Shown here in pieces: positions 38,414 through 47,856 of a stretch of 64,000 nt of DNA. The position numbers and the translations under genes are program-made. The DNA lies in contig JAJFGR010000007.1 of NCBI GenBank assembly GCA_021776025.1, positions 620,001 to 684,000 on the forward strand. Direction: 5' to 3'. The stretch is from Alphaproteobacteria bacterium. GTDB lineage: Bacteria > Pseudomonadota > Alphaproteobacteria > Micavibrionales > Micavibrionaceae. Each line of letters begins with the position of its first letter. Position 1 is the stretch's first letter. Below the pieces are notes generated by a model that saw nothing but the letters and a program-made list of their open reading frames with translations, ran no database searches and was not told the origin of the DNA.

Positions 38414-39156
38414 GCAATACCGACATCGCAATTTCTCCGCTAGGCCTTGGCACGGTAAAATTCGGGCGAAATCAAGGCGTGAAATACCCGGAAGAGTTTG
38501 AAATTCCTGATGAAGCCTTTTTAGCTGAGCTGCTATGGCTAGCGAAAGATATGGGCATCAATATGCTCGACACAGCTCCCGCTTATGGCGCCAGTGAAGA
38601 ACGGCTTGGCCGGTTGCTAAAAGGCCAACGCGAAGACTGGGTCATTGTCGGCAAAGCCGGAGAAGAATTCAAGGATGGCGAATCTTTTTACAACTTTACG
38701 CCTGCGCATTTTGAAATGAGCCTTGAGCGAAGCCTGAAGCGGCTTAATACAGACTATATTGATGTCTTTTTACTCCACTCGGATGGGCATGACGTCAAAA
38801 ACCTCTCCGATGAGATTATCAAGACGATGCAAGGCTTTAAAGAGCGCGGCATGGTACGGGCGATTGGCGCCTCGACCAATACAGCGGAAGGCGGTCTGGT
38901 CGCTTTTCTTGAAATGGATGTGGTGATGGCGAGCTATAACCCGACTTATACGGATGAAAAGCCAGTGCTGGATTACGCGGCGGCGCACAACAAAGGCGTG
39001 ATTTTGAAGAAGGCATTATCGAGCGGGCATAACAGCAACATTGAAGACGCGTTTGAATTTGCGTTTTCTCACCCGGGCACCAGCGGCATTATTGTTGGAA
39101 CGATTAACCCTGAACATCTCAGGCAGAATGTGGCGGCGTTACCCGGATCTTTGTGA
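38395..39156 (+). CDS. Aldo/keto reductase family protein
   Basis: A 253-residue NADPH-dependent reductase of the (beta/alpha)8 fold. The tetrad can be placed: Asp in NMLDTAPAYG (about residue 51), Tyr in the same motif, Lys in VIVGKAG (about 86) and His in VFLLHSDG (about 125). The NADPH-binding GIIVGTINPEHL segment is near 230-241. The ATG at 38395 is chosen for the gagg site upstream; a start 15 bases earlier adds five residues. The end overlaps the CorC-like gene on the other strand by 38 bases. Confidence 0.9.
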   Translation: MDKKQLGNTDIAISPLGLGTVKFGRNQGVKYPEEFEIPDEAFLAELLWLAKDMGINMLDTAPAYGASEERLGRLLKGQREDWVIVGKAGEEFKDGESFYNFTPAHFEMSLERSLKRLNTDYIDVFLLHSDGHDVKNLSDEIIKTMQGFKERGMVRAIGASTNTAEGGLVAFLEMDVVMASYNPTYTDEKPVLDYAAAHNKGVILKKALSSGHNSNIEDAFEFAFSHPGTSGIIVGTINPEHLRQNVAALPGSL

Positions 39157-40387
39157 TCTGGTGACGTTGGCGTTTCATAATATCAAAACGGAAACCATGG
39201 AACATAAAGCTCTGCCCTACTTCCGGGATCATCTGTGCTTCAAATAAAATTAAACCGGCCAGCGTTGCGTATTCTTCATCCGGCAGGCCCCATTCATATT
39301 CACGGTTGAGGTCACGAATAGTCACCGTGCCATCAACAAGATATTGATTATCAGCTTGTGTGCGCACACCGGCGACAGAAACATCATGTTCGTCATCAAT
39401 ATCCCCGACGATTTCCTCTAGAATGTCTTCCATCGTTACAATGCCCATAAAGGCGCCATATTCATCAACAACAACCGCAAAATGCTCTTTATTCTCGCGG
39501 AAGGCTTGAAGCTGCTCGTAGAGATTTGTGGTCTCGGGCACGAAACGCGGCTCCATCATAATCTTTTTTAAACTAACCTGATCATTATTGCCTTTCGCGA
39601 CACTCAGCTCGCGCAATAATAGCTTGGCATGCAGCACGCCGATAATATTATCAGGATTACCCTTCCAGACAGGAAGGCGGGTATGAGGGCTTTCGAGCGC
39701 TTCTTTGATGATAATCTTCATCGAATCATCACTATCGATCATTGTGACGCTTTTGCGGTGAATCATAATTTCTTCGAGATCAACATCAGCCAGATCAAGA
39801 ATCGAGCGCAACATAGCGCGCTGTTCCTGTGTTTTCTCTTCCGGTCCCTGGTGCATATCAATCACTCCGCGCATAAGCTCAAGGTGTGAGCCTGCGCTGA
39901 CTTTGGATATATCGATACCGAAGAGCCTTAAGACCTTGCGCACAACCCAAGTCACCATTTCCGTGATCGGTGCGAAGACTAAAATTACCACGCGCATGAT
40001 TGGCGCAATGCGCATCGACATGGGTTCAGCGTGGTGCAGCGCATAGGTTTTTGGCAGCACCTCTGCAAAAATTAGTACCAGCATAGTCATCACCAGCGTC
40101 GCATAAACAACACCGGCTTCACCAAACAACTTGATAAGAATGCTGGTAGCCAGCGCGGAAGCCAGAATGTTAACGAGATTATTGCCGAGCAGCAAAGCGC
40201 CGATCATGCGGTCTTTTTTATCGCGAATTTTATTCACCAGCGCGGCGCGATCGTCGCCCTCACTCTCGCGGCGGTGCATACGAATTTTCGATGCCGCGGT
40301 CAGCGCCGTCTCAGACCCTGAAAAAAAGGCCGATAAAAACAGCAAAATTATAATTGCTATGACAGAGAGGAAAATGCCGATGCCCAT
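39119..40387 (-). CDS. CNNM/CorC-like transporter (DUF21, CBS pair, CorC domain)
   Basis: A 422-residue membrane protein with an N-terminal DUF21 domain (about 1-195, four hydrophobic segments, with the SGSETALTAASKIRMHR motif near 23-40), two CBS domains (about 210-335) and a C-terminal CorC/HlyC domain (about 350-420). Such proteins are linked to magnesium or cobalt efflux and tolerance. Its start lies inside the last 31 bases of aroB. The aroK / aroB / CorC order is seen in other alphaproteobacteria. Confidence 0.9.
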   Translation of the reverse strand: MGIGIFLSVIAIIILLFLSAFFSGSETALTAASKIRMHRRESEGDDRAALVNKIRDKKDRMIGALLLGNNLVNILASALATSILIKLFGEAGVVYATLVMTMLVLIFAEVLPKTYALHHAEPMSMRIAPIMRVVILVFAPITEMVTWVVRKVLRLFGIDISKVSAGSHLELMRGVIDMHQGPEEKTQEQRAMLRSILDLADVDLEEIMIHRKSVTMIDSDDSMKIIIKEALESPHTRLPVWKGNPDNIIGVLHAKLLLRELSVAKGNNDQVSLKKIMMEPRFVPETTNLYEQLQAFRENKEHFAVVVDEYGAFMGIVTMEDILEEIVGDIDDEHDVSVAGVRTQADNQYLVDGTVTIRDLNREYEWGLPDEEYATLAGLILFEAQMIPEVGQSFMFHGFRFDIMKRQRHQITKIRVTPPHSA

Positions 40388-41532
40388 CGCCCTTTAATAC
40401 CTCCCTGTGCTGTTTTAACTTCACCCCCTAAAGAATCACGCAACACATCGCGGACCAAGTCCATAGACACATCCTCGCTTAAAAAGGCTTCCCCAATCGC
40501 GTTCACAAGCACGAATGTCGGCTTGCCGCCCTTAATCTTCTTGTCGTGGGCCATGGCCGCTATCAGCTTATCTACGCTGGTGGATAACAATTCAACAGAC
40601 GCAGCCTTTGTCGGCAAACCAATACCTGAGAGGTGATGTTCAACGCGGTCGACATCCTCTTGTGCACACAGCCCCATGCGGTATGACAGATCAAAAGCCA
40701 TCACCGTGCCGATAGCCACAGCTTCGCCATGCAACAACATCCCGCCATAACCGGCCTCAACCTCCAACGCATGGCCGAACGTATGCCCGAGATTCAAAAG
40801 TGCGCGGCTGCCCTGCTCCGTTTCATCAGACTGAACCAATTCAGCCTTGGCCTTACAGCTCACCTCAACAGCAAAGGCAATTGCCTCTTCATCAAGATTG
40901 CAGATTTTCTCACCGTTCTTCTCAAGCCATTGGAAAAAGCCCAGATCCTGAATCAGGCCATATTTGAGAATTTCGGCGTAGCCGGCCAGTAATTCACGCC
41001 GCGGCAATGTACTTAAACTTTCAATATCGGCAATCACGGCAGTCGGCTGATAAAAGCTCCCAACAAGATTCTTACCTTGGGCTGTATTAATGCCAGTTTT
41101 GCCGCCAACAGAGCTATCAACTTGCGCAAGTAATGACGTAGGCACCTGAATATATGGCACGCCGCGCATTGCTATTGCGGCGCAAAAGCCGGTTAGGTCA
41201 CCAATAACGCCGCCGCCAACCGCAAGAACTAAAGAATCTCTATTAATGCCGCCCTCCAGCAGCCAAGTACAAACCTCCTCGACTTTGGTAAAAGCCTTGG
41301 TTTTTTCGCCCGCGGGCAAAACCTTAAGTTCACAAATGCGCGCGCCATTGTCCTTGAGAATATCCTTCACCCGCTGCGCATAAGGCTCAACATTCTTATC
41401 GGTGACAATAAAAACGGCCTTACCAGCCATATCCTCAGGTACGAAATCGTGAATTCTGAACAGCAGTGAAGATCCTATGTAGATATCATAGGAGCGCGCA
41501 TCCAAATCTATTGTGACAATTTTTGTTTCCAT
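40357..41532 (-). CDS. aroB: 3-dehydroquinate synthase
   Basis: Second step of the shikimate pathway, making 3-dehydroquinate from DAHP with NAD and a divalent metal. The 391 residues show LAVGGGVIGDLTGFCAAIAMRGVPYIQVPT-type segments near 104-131 (NAD and substrate site), VDSSVGGKTGIN near 137-148, and the metal ligands in LNLGHTFGHALE near 247-258 and the LLHGEAVAIG segment. It follows aroK by 12 bases on the same strand and overlaps the CorC-like gene by 31 bases. Confidence 0.97.
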   Translation of the reverse strand: METKIVTIDLDARSYDIYIGSSLLFRIHDFVPEDMAGKAVFIVTDKNVEPYAQRVKDILKDNGARICELKVLPAGEKTKAFTKVEEVCTWLLEGGINRDSLVLAVGGGVIGDLTGFCAAIAMRGVPYIQVPTSLLAQVDSSVGGKTGINTAQGKNLVGSFYQPTAVIADIESLSTLPRRELLAGYAEILKYGLIQDLGFFQWLEKNGEKICNLDEEAIAFAVEVSCKAKAELVQSDETEQGSRALLNLGHTFGHALEVEAGYGGMLLHGEAVAIGTVMAFDLSYRMGLCAQEDVDRVEHHLSGIGLPTKAASVELLSTSVDKLIAAMAHDKKIKGGKPTFVLVNAIGEAFLSEDVSMDLVRDVLRDSLGGEVKTAQGGIKGRWASAFSSLS

Positions 41533-41544
41533 GGCTTTTCCGGC

Positions 41545-42099
41545 TCAGACATTATCCGCATTCAAAAACTCATACAATGCTTTTATCACATCGGGTTGAC
41601 GGGTTTGGCCGCTCGTGTCGATATGGATATGTGCCTGTCCATAAAGAGGGTTGCGCTGCTCCAGTAAAGTCTGCAGTCGTGCGCGTGGGTCTTCCGTATG
41701 CAGCAATGGCCGGACCTTCGATTTCTGAACTCGCTGCCACAACGTATCAATATCCGCATCCAGCCAAATAACAATCGCCTTATCCAACAAGGCTGCTCTG
41801 ATTTCATCATTAACAAAAGCCCCGCCGCCCGTGGCTATCACGCATGGTTTGCGCCCTAACAGCTCAAGAATCGTGTTTTGCTCCGCATCGCGAAACTTTG
41901 TTTCCCCAAAATTTTCGAAAATATCTGCAACGCTTTGCCCTGCCTTGTCTTCGATCTCTTTATCGCTGTCGAAAAACTCCAAATCCAGACTCTGAGATAA
42001 AGCCGAGCCAATATGGCTTTTTCCTGCGCCCATCATGCCGACAAGTGCGATGGGCTTTGAAAGCTTTAATTTGATTTGTTCTATGTCGCTGCCGAGCAT
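41545..42099 (-). CDS. aroK: Shikimate kinase
   Basis: Phosphorylates shikimate with ATP. The 184 residues fit the family. Walker A GMMGAGKS lies at 21-28, the Asp of FFDSDKEIEDKAG (about 43-52) binds shikimate, the ATGGGAF motif near 91-97 marks the active site, and KVRPLL is the LID arginine region. It is the first gene of the aroK / aroB / CorC run and is divergent from the small membrane gene and xerD. Confidence 0.96.
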   Translation of the reverse strand: MLGSDIEQIKLKLSKPIALVGMMGAGKSHIGSALSQSLDLEFFDSDKEIEDKAGQSVADIFENFGETKFRDAEQNTILELLGRKPCVIATGGGAFVNDEIRAALLDKAIVIWLDADIDTLWQRVQKSKVRPLLHTEDPRARLQTLLEQRNPLYGQAHIHIDTSGQTRQPDVIKALYEFLNADNV

Positions 42100-42213
42100 G
42101 ATCTCATTTCACATGTATATTTTATAACGAAACCCTATTTTTGACATTGAAACGCAGAATGCAAGCGCCTAAGGTCTCTAAAGTTTGTACAAATAGTGAG
42201 AATTTCACGTCCC

Positions 42214-42351
42214 ATGTCAAAGCTTTTACTCTATTTCCTCGCTTTAATAGCCATCGCCTTCATCGGCTTGTTTGCTTTTTTTGCTCTCAGTAGCCCACAA
42301 ATCGAACAAAATTCGATAATTATCGATGTCCCAGCAGAGCGTTTTGAATAA
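42214..42351 (+). CDS. Very small membrane protein upstream of xerD
   Basis: A 45-residue open frame. Residues 2-26 form a single transmembrane helix (LLLYFLALIAIAFIGLFAFFAL), followed by a polar tail with SSPQIEQNSIIIDVPAERF. The gene is between aroK and xerD, on the xerD strand. No strong ribosome binding site is seen. The pattern of one helix and a short tail is plausible for a real small protein, but the evidence is only the composition and the intact frame. Confidence 0.5.
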   Translation: MSKLLLYFLALIAIAFIGLFAFFALSSPQIEQNSIIIDVPAERFE

Positions 42352-42659
42352 AAAATACATATATTATAGAAAATACTGACAATTCTGGGTATTGTGTTGA
42401 TAATACGAAAAAAAATTTATGAAAATGCTTGACGTACGGGGGTTTAGTATATTATGTAATGCATAGTTTCGCATTATGTATGAGTGGAATAAATGTAGCT
42501 GCCTTTAGTCAGCACTTAATTTCGTGATTACAGCGCAAACTTTGGACAGGAAGACTAAGAAGATTTGCCTAGAGGCCCTGAACCTAAATACTGTGTGGGA
42601 TGAAATGAGTCTGAGCTTAAAAAATTGAAGTTCAGAACAATATAAAAGGAGCAATAATT
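42352..42659 (+). other. AT-rich intergenic stretch and long leader before xerD
   Basis: About 308 bases without a recognised gene. It begins AT rich, contains a promoter candidate near 42429-42457, and then a region of about 190 bases that would be the xerD leader. A stem (42611-42618 with 42628-42635, CTGAGCTT / AAGTTCAG, one G-T pair) precedes the ribosome binding site aaggag at 42646-42651. I do not recognise a known riboswitch or RNA in it. Confidence 0.5.
42429..42457 (+). promoter_or_regulatory. Candidate promoter of xerD
   Basis: TTGACG at 42429-42434 is followed by an AT-rich -10 area; TATTAT (42450-42455) gives a short 15-base spacer and TTATGT (42452-42457) a 17-base spacer. The -35 match is good and the -10 is ambiguous. 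Confidence 0.5.
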
Positions 42660-43652
42660 ATGGCACGTCCAGGTCGTCCAGCAATGCCGAAGCCGGATTT
42701 ACATCCGTCGGTTGATGCGTTTTTAGATATGTTAACAACAGAGCGCGGAGCCGCGCTGAACACACGTCAAGCTTATTGGCGAGATCTTGCAGATGTCAGC
42801 TTATACCTACGTAAGGAACGTAATTCTGACGTTGATAGAGCTACAACAGAAGATCTGAAAGCTTACCTCAAGGATCTAAGCGAAAAAACGCACATCAAAG
42901 GTGCACACAAAGGCAAGATCGCCGTGCGCACTATTGCACGCCGTTTGTCTGCGATGCGTCAATTCTACCGTTTCTTGATTTCCGAAGGAAGTCGTAGCGA
43001 AGATCCAACGTCAACAATTGAAAGCCCTAAGCAAGGCCGTACACTGCCAAAAACATTGAGCGAGGGTGAAGTCAGCCAGTTGATTACAACAGCCGCCATT
43101 CCCGGAACACCGGAAAGTGTGCGTCTCGTATGCTTGCTGGAAATGCTTTATGCAACCGGTCTACGTGTTTCTGAGCTTGTCGGTCTGCCTATGTCAGCGA
43201 TTGGCGAAGATGCTCAGTTCGTAACTGTTGCCGGTAAAGCCGGACGTGAGCGCATGGTTCCATTGTCTGAGCCAGCGCAGAAAGCTTTGAGCAACTACAT
43301 GGATATCCGCAAGCGCTTTGTCGGTATTGAAGGCCAAGCTAATCAGGAGCCTTGGGTTTTCCCATCACGCACATCTGATAGCGGTCACCTAACACGTCAG
43401 CGTTTTGCGCAATTGCTTAAAGATTTAGCGCGCGCAGCTGAAGTTGAAGAAGGCCGCGTAAGCCCGCATATCCTTCGTCACGCCTTTGCTACGCACCTTC
43501 TGAGCCGCGGCGCTGATTTGCGCTCTGTGCAGAAAATGCTCGGCCATGCTGATATTGCGACAACGCAGATTTACACGCATATCGTTGGTGACAAGCTTAA
43601 GAAAACTGTTAAGGACAAACATCCTTTAGCAAAAACAGGTACAGACAGCTAA
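42660..43652 (+). CDS. xerD: Tyrosine recombinase XerD
   Basis: Resolves chromosome dimers at dif together with XerC and FtsK. The 330 residues show an N-terminal core-binding domain (about 15-120) and the catalytic domain with Arg169 (TGLRVSEL), Lys193 (GKAGRER), His270 and Arg273 (HILRH), His296 (LGHADIATTQ) and nucleophile Tyr305 (IYTHI). All six key residues are present. The start is preceded by a strong aaggag site. The codons favour CGT for Arg more than in most neighbours. The neighbours aroK and accA match the usual alphaproteobacterial position of xerD. Confidence 0.95.
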   Translation: MARPGRPAMPKPDLHPSVDAFLDMLTTERGAALNTRQAYWRDLADVSLYLRKERNSDVDRATTEDLKAYLKDLSEKTHIKGAHKGKIAVRTIARRLSAMRQFYRFLISEGSRSEDPTSTIESPKQGRTLPKTLSEGEVSQLITTAAIPGTPESVRLVCLLEMLYATGLRVSELVGLPMSAIGEDAQFVTVAGKAGRERMVPLSEPAQKALSNYMDIRKRFVGIEGQANQEPWVFPSRTSDSGHLTRQRFAQLLKDLARAAEVEEGRVSPHILRHAFATHLLSRGADLRSVQKMLGHADIATTQIYTHIVGDKLKKTVKDKHPLAKTGTDS

Positions 43653-43675
43653 GTCACAATCAATAGATTTCACAT

Positions 43676-43719
43676 CAGGCGCCTCTTGTTCATTGAACTT
43701 TGGCGCCTGATTTGTTATT
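43676..43719 (+). terminator. Intrinsic terminator after xerD
   Basis: The stem CAGGCGCC (43676-43683) pairs with GGCGCCTG (43702-43709); the loop holds a further short stem GTTC/GAAC. A T-rich tail (ATTTGTTATT) follows. It lies between xerD and accA and should give accA its own transcript. Confidence 0.8.
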
Positions 43720-43751
43720 AACACCACGAAATAACAATCAACGGATACAAG

Positions 43752-44699
43752 ATGGCCCAACTTGAATTTGAAAAACCAATTTTAGAGCTGGAAGCAAAAA
43801 TCTCTGAATTGCGCCATGTTAGCAGTGATAGTGAGGTCAACATTGCTGATGAAATCAAGCGAATGCAGGATAAAGCTGATAAACTACTTCAGCAGGCCTA
43901 TGCCAAACTTACAGCGGCGCAGAAAGTTCAGGTTGCCCGTCACCAAAGCCGCCCTCACTTCAAGGACTACCTCAAAAGCCTGTTTACTGATTTTACGCCG
44001 CTAGCTGGGGATCGGAATTTTGCCGATGACCACGCCCTTATCGGAGGACTTGGCAGATTCAACGGGCGCTCATGTGTTGTAATCGGCCATGAAAAAGGCC
44101 ACGACACAGAAAGCCGAGTTTACCACAATTTCGGCATGGCGCGCCCTGAAGGCTATCGGAAATCCCAAAGGCTGATGGAAATGGCTTCACAGTTCCAGCT
44201 GCCGATCATCACGCTGGTTGATACAGCTGGTGCGTATCCCGGCATGGGCGCGGAGGAGCGCGGGCAATCAGAAGCTATTGCAAAATCGATTGAAAAATGT
44301 CTGCGCGTAGACGTGCCTATTATTTCTGTAATTATAGGTGAAGGCGGCTCTGGGGGGGCAATTGCAATTGCCGTAGCAGATAAAATTTTTATGCTGCAAC
44401 ACTCAATCTATTCCGTGATTTCACCGGAAGGATGCGCTTCTATTCTTTGGCGCAGCGGCGATTATGCGCAGGATGCGGCCGCAGCCCTTAAGCTAACAGC
44501 TCAAGACCTTTACGAGCTCAAGCTTATTGACGGCATTATCAAAGAACCTTTAGGCGGAGCGCATCGGCACGGCGAGGAAACCATCGCCAATGTCGGGCGC
44601 GAAGTTCAAAAAGCGCTCGATGAATTAACCCCTTGGGACGGCGCTGCACTTAAGCAAGCGCGCCGCGAAAAATTCATCGCATTTGGTCGAGAATTATAA
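43752..44699 (+). CDS. accA: Acetyl-CoA carboxylase carboxyltransferase alpha subunit
   Basis: Transfers carboxyl from biotin to acetyl-CoA in fatty acid synthesis, with AccD. The 315 residues match. Seen are [14 protein letters not shown] at the start, VGHEKG-like [20 protein letters not shown] near 115-134, [20 protein letters not shown] near 154-173, and [17 protein letters not shown] near 195-215, which forms the oxyanion pockets. It follows the xerD terminator and ends 13 bases before the RHH gene on the other strand. Confidence 0.97.
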   Translation: MAQLEFEKPILELEAKISELRHVSSDSEVNIADEIKRMQDKADKLLQQAYAKLTAAQKVQVARHQSRPHFKDYLKSLFTDFTPLAGDRNFADDHALIGGLGRFNGRSCVVIGHEKGHDTESRVYHNFGMARPEGYRKSQRLMEMASQFQLPIITLVDTAGAYPGMGAEERGQSEAIAKSIEKCLRVDVPIISVIIGEGGSGGAIAIAVADKIFMLQHSIYSVISPEGCASILWRSGDYAQDAAAALKLTAQDLYELKLIDGIIKEPLGGAHRHGEETIANVGREVQKALDELTPWDGAALKQARREKFIAFGREL

Positions 44700-44712
44700 A
44701 ACCGATACAGCG

Positions 44713-45165
44713 CTAATTCTGCACTGTTCTGCCCATATAGGGTGCACTAGAATCTGTTTTTGCGACGATTAAGCTGGCATCTTCTTCGTTATAAGAACTG
44801 TCACCATTTCCGAGCACAGACCTTGCTTGTCCATTAAGCGCAATTTTTGCACGTTGTTTCATAGATTCAAAACTGCCATGACCGGCGCGCCCATGTCCCT
44901 CTTCCGTGCTGGAGGCCCGAAAATAAAGCATAAGAAACACCCGTATTGCCGCAGTGAGCGAGGTGTTTATGTTCTTGCGCAGGCTAATAAGGCCGCAAAC
45001 GTCATGGATTGTACACTGCTCTCGCTTGGATATTTCTTTGAGGGCCATCCACATTTCGGGCTCAAGCCTGACCGATGTTCTACGACCCATCAGAGTCACA
45101 TTACGGCTAATTAAGGTACTTTTTGGTAAATCATCATTCTGAGATTGTAAAAATGTATTCTGCAT
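44713..45165 (-). CDS. Ribbon-helix-helix domain protein
   Basis: A 150-residue predicted DNA-binding protein of the RHH_4 type. The segment SRNVTLMGRRTSVRLEPEMWMALKEISKREQ (residues 20-50, here described in two parts: the beta strand TSVRLE and the first helix) carries the ribbon-helix-helix, with a second helix in IHDVCGLISLRKN. The C-terminal half is polar and Ser/Gly rich. Its target is unknown. A good ribosome binding site (aagggga) lies upstream. The gene is 97 bases downstream of bolA on the same strand. Confidence 0.85.
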   Translation of the reverse strand: MQNTFLQSQNDDLPKSTLISRNVTLMGRRTSVRLEPEMWMALKEISKREQCTIHDVCGLISLRKNINTSLTAAIRVFLMLYFRASSTEEGHGRAGHGSFESMKQRAKIALNGQARSVLGNGDSSYNEEDASLIVAKTDSSAPYMGRTVQN

Positions 45166-45262
45166 TCTATATTCCCCTTAGTAAAAGTTGCATAATAAAA
45201 ATAAACACACCCTATGGTATATATAGACACAACCTTAAGACGTAAACGCTGTTTTTAAACTT

Positions 45263-45529
45263 TTATGTGTTTGGGGTGGATAACTGCATCGTAATAGCGT
45301 GTAATCCTTTAGAGAAAGCGCTTTCCAAGACTTGCATCACAAGTCGTTGCCGCTCGATTCGCGAGCGTCCTTCAAACATTGAAGAAACAACTATAAGTTT
45401 ATAATGTGTTTGACCGGAGCCATCATCGCCAGCATGTCCCACGTGCCTATGACTTTCATTAATGAGCTCAAATTCTACAGGATCTAAATTTTCTTCAACC
45501 AAACGCTTGATCAATTCATCCATATGCAT
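45263..45529 (-). CDS. BolA-family protein
   Basis: An 88-residue BolA protein. The core ELINESHRHVGHAGDDGSGQTHYKL has the histidine-rich loop that, with monothiol glutaredoxins, can bind an iron-sulfur cluster, and LIVVSSMFEGRSRIERQRLVMQVL is the conserved beta-helix segment. Members take part in iron-sulfur trafficking and stress responses. It has a good aaaggaa site. It is divergent from the J-domain gene, as in other alphaproteobacteria, where the order bolA / J-domain / cobS / cobT recurs. Confidence 0.92.
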   Translation of the reverse strand: MHMDELIKRLVEENLDPVEFELINESHRHVGHAGDDGSGQTHYKLIVVSSMFEGRSRIERQRLVMQVLESAFSKGLHAITMQLSTPNT

Positions 45530-45620
45530 AAGTTATTCCTTTAACCCTAGTTGCTGCGCACCCGCCAGTTACGTTATCATAAAGAGATACACTGCATTAT
45601 TTTAGGTTTTTAACAACGCC

Positions 45621-46232
45621 ATGCCGAAAATTTTTTTAAAACCAAACTCGCCAGAGTTTCGTGAGGGTTCTAACAAACCGCGAACAGCCCTTTGCGATAT
45701 GCCGGGATGTGCGGAGCATGGAGATTTTCGCGCACCACAGGATCGCTCCTTAAGCGACCATTACTGGTTTTGTCAGGACCATGTGCGTGAATACAACAAA
45801 GCGTGGAATTTCTTTGACGGTATGGCCGATAGCGAAGTTGAAGATCACATGACCAGCGCCCTTTATGGCGATCGCCCAACATGGAAATATGGCGTGAACG
45901 GGAAAAGTGCGGAAGAAGAGCTTTATACGCGCGCATGGCAAACATTTAATTACAGCGAGGATGAGCCAGACCATAAGCGCGCGCATGACCCACAAAACGG
46001 TACGTTTAGTCAACATTCCCAAGAACATAAAGCGATGGCGTTGATGGGGCTAGAGCCGCCTATAACGCTTGCAGGAATTAAAACCCGCTACAAAGAGCTG
46101 GCGAAAAAGCACCACCCGGATCTTAATCATGGCTGCAGTAAATCAGAAGAGCTTCTCAAAGAGATCAATATGGCCTATACAATACTCAAGCTAGCCTACG
46201 AAAAATTCGAAGACCTACCGGAAAGAACATAA
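45621..46232 (+). CDS. J-domain protein
   Basis: A 203-residue protein with a C-terminal J domain (about 140-200) including the HPD motif at 165-167 and [10 protein letters not shown]. The N-terminal part has Cys pairs ([17 protein letters not shown] and [16 protein letters not shown]), which resembles a zinc site. J domains stimulate DnaK, so this is likely a co-chaperone. It starts 91 bases from bolA and ends four bases before cobS, which implies cotranscription. Confidence 0.88.
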   Translation: MPKIFLKPNSPEFREGSNKPRTALCDMPGCAEHGDFRAPQDRSLSDHYWFCQDHVREYNKAWNFFDGMADSEVEDHMTSALYGDRPTWKYGVNGKSAEEELYTRAWQTFNYSEDEPDHKRAHDPQNGTFSQHSQEHKAMALMGLEPPITLAGIKTRYKELAKKHHPDLNHGCSKSEELLKEINMAYTILKLAYEKFEDLPERT

Positions 46233-46236
46233 ATTC

Positions 46237-47295
46237 ATGGAAAGCGCAGAAGAGCTGGATAAAGAAAAAGAAACCTCGGGGATGTCTTTTGACATCACGA
46301 CGATCAAAGCCAAGGAAGGTAAATATTCGAGCATCCCCGATATTAAGGTAAGTGTGCGCGATATGTTTGGCTTGGATGTTGATTGGGAAGTTCCAGCCTT
46401 TAGCGAAGACAACTCCAACGTTCCGGCGATTGATAAAACCTATCAGTTTGACCATGACACGACGCTGGCGATTTTGGCCGGTTTTGCCCATAACCGCAAA
46501 GTGATGATTCAGGGCTATCACGGCACTGGTAAAACCTCACATATCGAACAGGTGGCTGCGCGGCTGAACTGGCCCTGTGTGCGGATCAACCTTGATTCTC
46601 ATGTCTCCCGGGTGGATTTGATCGGGAAAGACACAATCGTCCTGAAAGAAGGTAAGCAGATTACCGAATGGAAAGAAGGCTTGTTGCCGTGGTCTATCCA
46701 GAACCCTGTTGCCTTGGTATTTGATGAATATGACGCCGGACGCCCGGACGTAATGTTTGTTATTCAACGTATTCTGGAGCAGGAAGGCCGCTTGACCCTG
46801 ATTGACCAAAACCGCGTGATCCGTCCGCACCCGGCGTTCCGTCTATTTGCGACGGCCAACACTGTGGGGCTTGGCGATACAACCGGGCTTTATCACGGCA
46901 CACAACAGATCAATCAGGCGCAGATGGACCGCTGGAGCATGTGTGTGACGCTGAACTATCTCGCCCATGATGATGAAATGAACATCATGCTGGCGAAGTT
47001 CCCTGACCTACAAAACGATGAAGGGAAAGACATGGTTGATAAGATGGTGCGTATGGCGGACCTGACCCGTGAAGGCTTTATCAATGGCGACCTTTCAACC
47101 CTGATGAGCCCACGAACTGTGATTGCATGGATTGAAAACACGCTCATCCTCGATAACAACCGTGATCTTGGCTTCTTGCTGTCATTCATGAATAAATGTG
47201 ACGAGACCGAGCGACCAATTGTCGCGGAATATTATCAACGCTGCTTCGATGTTGATCTGCCGGAAAGCTCTATCCGCAATGTCGCGGTGAGTTAA
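46237..47295 (+). CDS. cobS: CobS-like AAA+ ATPase
   Basis: A 352-residue AAA+ protein of the MoxR branch, close to the CobS subunit of aerobic cobaltochelatase. Walker A GYHGTGKT is at 93-100, Walker [10 protein letters not shown] near 160-168, and an arginine-finger region follows in the [13 protein letters not shown] segment. The N-terminal part has the [19 protein letters not shown] motif typical of CobS. The partner is the VWA protein downstream. No cobN or other cobalamin gene is visible, so the substrate may not be a corrin. Another Met at residue 16 could be the start. Confidence 0.9.
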   Translation: MESAEELDKEKETSGMSFDITTIKAKEGKYSSIPDIKVSVRDMFGLDVDWEVPAFSEDNSNVPAIDKTYQFDHDTTLAILAGFAHNRKVMIQGYHGTGKTSHIEQVAARLNWPCVRINLDSHVSRVDLIGKDTIVLKEGKQITEWKEGLLPWSIQNPVALVFDEYDAGRPDVMFVIQRILEQEGRLTLIDQNRVIRPHPAFRLFATANTVGLGDTTGLYHGTQQINQAQMDRWSMCVTLNYLAHDDEMNIMLAKFPDLQNDEGKDMVDKMVRMADLTREGFINGDLSTLMSPRTVIAWIENTLILDNNRDLGFLLSFMNKCDETERPIVAEYYQRCFDVDLPESSIRNVAVS

Positions 47296-47777
47296 GCATA
47301 CCCATCTTGTTCAAATTTTCGAGGTTCCACAGCCGTGCCGATCTGCTTTTCTAGCTGCTGCTGCCGACGTAATTTACCGACTGTAGCCCCCTGTAAACCG
47401 GCGATCTCCGGCGGTACATTTACAACTGATTTAGAAAATGAAGTGACAAGCTTTTTTTCAGGGTCAATCGCCATCACCCGAAGCTTATTATTTTCTTTAT
47501 CAACGTGAAAATAAAGCTGCGTATTATCATCCAGCTGGGCTGCATTGGCATCACTCATCAGCCATTGAGCAACACGTACATGATTTAAAGCCCAATGCTT
47601 CGCTGTTTCTTGAGCAAGCACCGCCGGCCAAGAAGAATCACTGCCAGCATTAAGTCTATCAGCTCCTGTACTTAAGCCCATGACTGTGGAGACAGCCAAA
47701 TTAGCGCCCTCTACCGATAAAATAATTCCTGCACCAGCCCAGCCAAAACGACCTTTAAAAAATTGCATAAAGCTCAT
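47292..47777 (-). CDS. Hypothetical protein between cobS and cobT
   Basis: A 161-residue protein I do not recognise. The N terminus has a hydrophobic segment (about residues 12-35, [23 protein letters not shown]) that may be a membrane anchor. The middle contains [30 protein letters not shown], here only described, and the C-terminal part is helical and basic with a RRQQQLEKQ run. It lies on the opposite strand to cobS and cobT, overlapping the cobS stop by four bases (TTAA). Confidence 0.6.
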   Translation of the reverse strand: MSFMQFFKGRFGWAGAGIILSVEGANLAVSTVMGLSTGADRLNAGSDSSWPAVLAQETAKHWALNHVRVAQWLMSDANAAQLDDNTQLYFHVDKENNKLRVMAIDPEKKLVTSFSKSVVNVPPEIAGLQGATVGKLRRQQQLEKQIGTAVEPRKFEQDGYA

Positions 47778-47856
47778 AGCTCTCCCCTCATGCAGTTACG
47801 AAAAAAGAATGGAGTGATACCATAATGTTCCGTAATACGTCAAATTTATTAGTTCT

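Noticed and set aside
42141-42170. A promoter at TTGACA (42141-42146) for the small membrane gene
   Set aside because: No acceptable -10 element lies 16-18 bases downstream.
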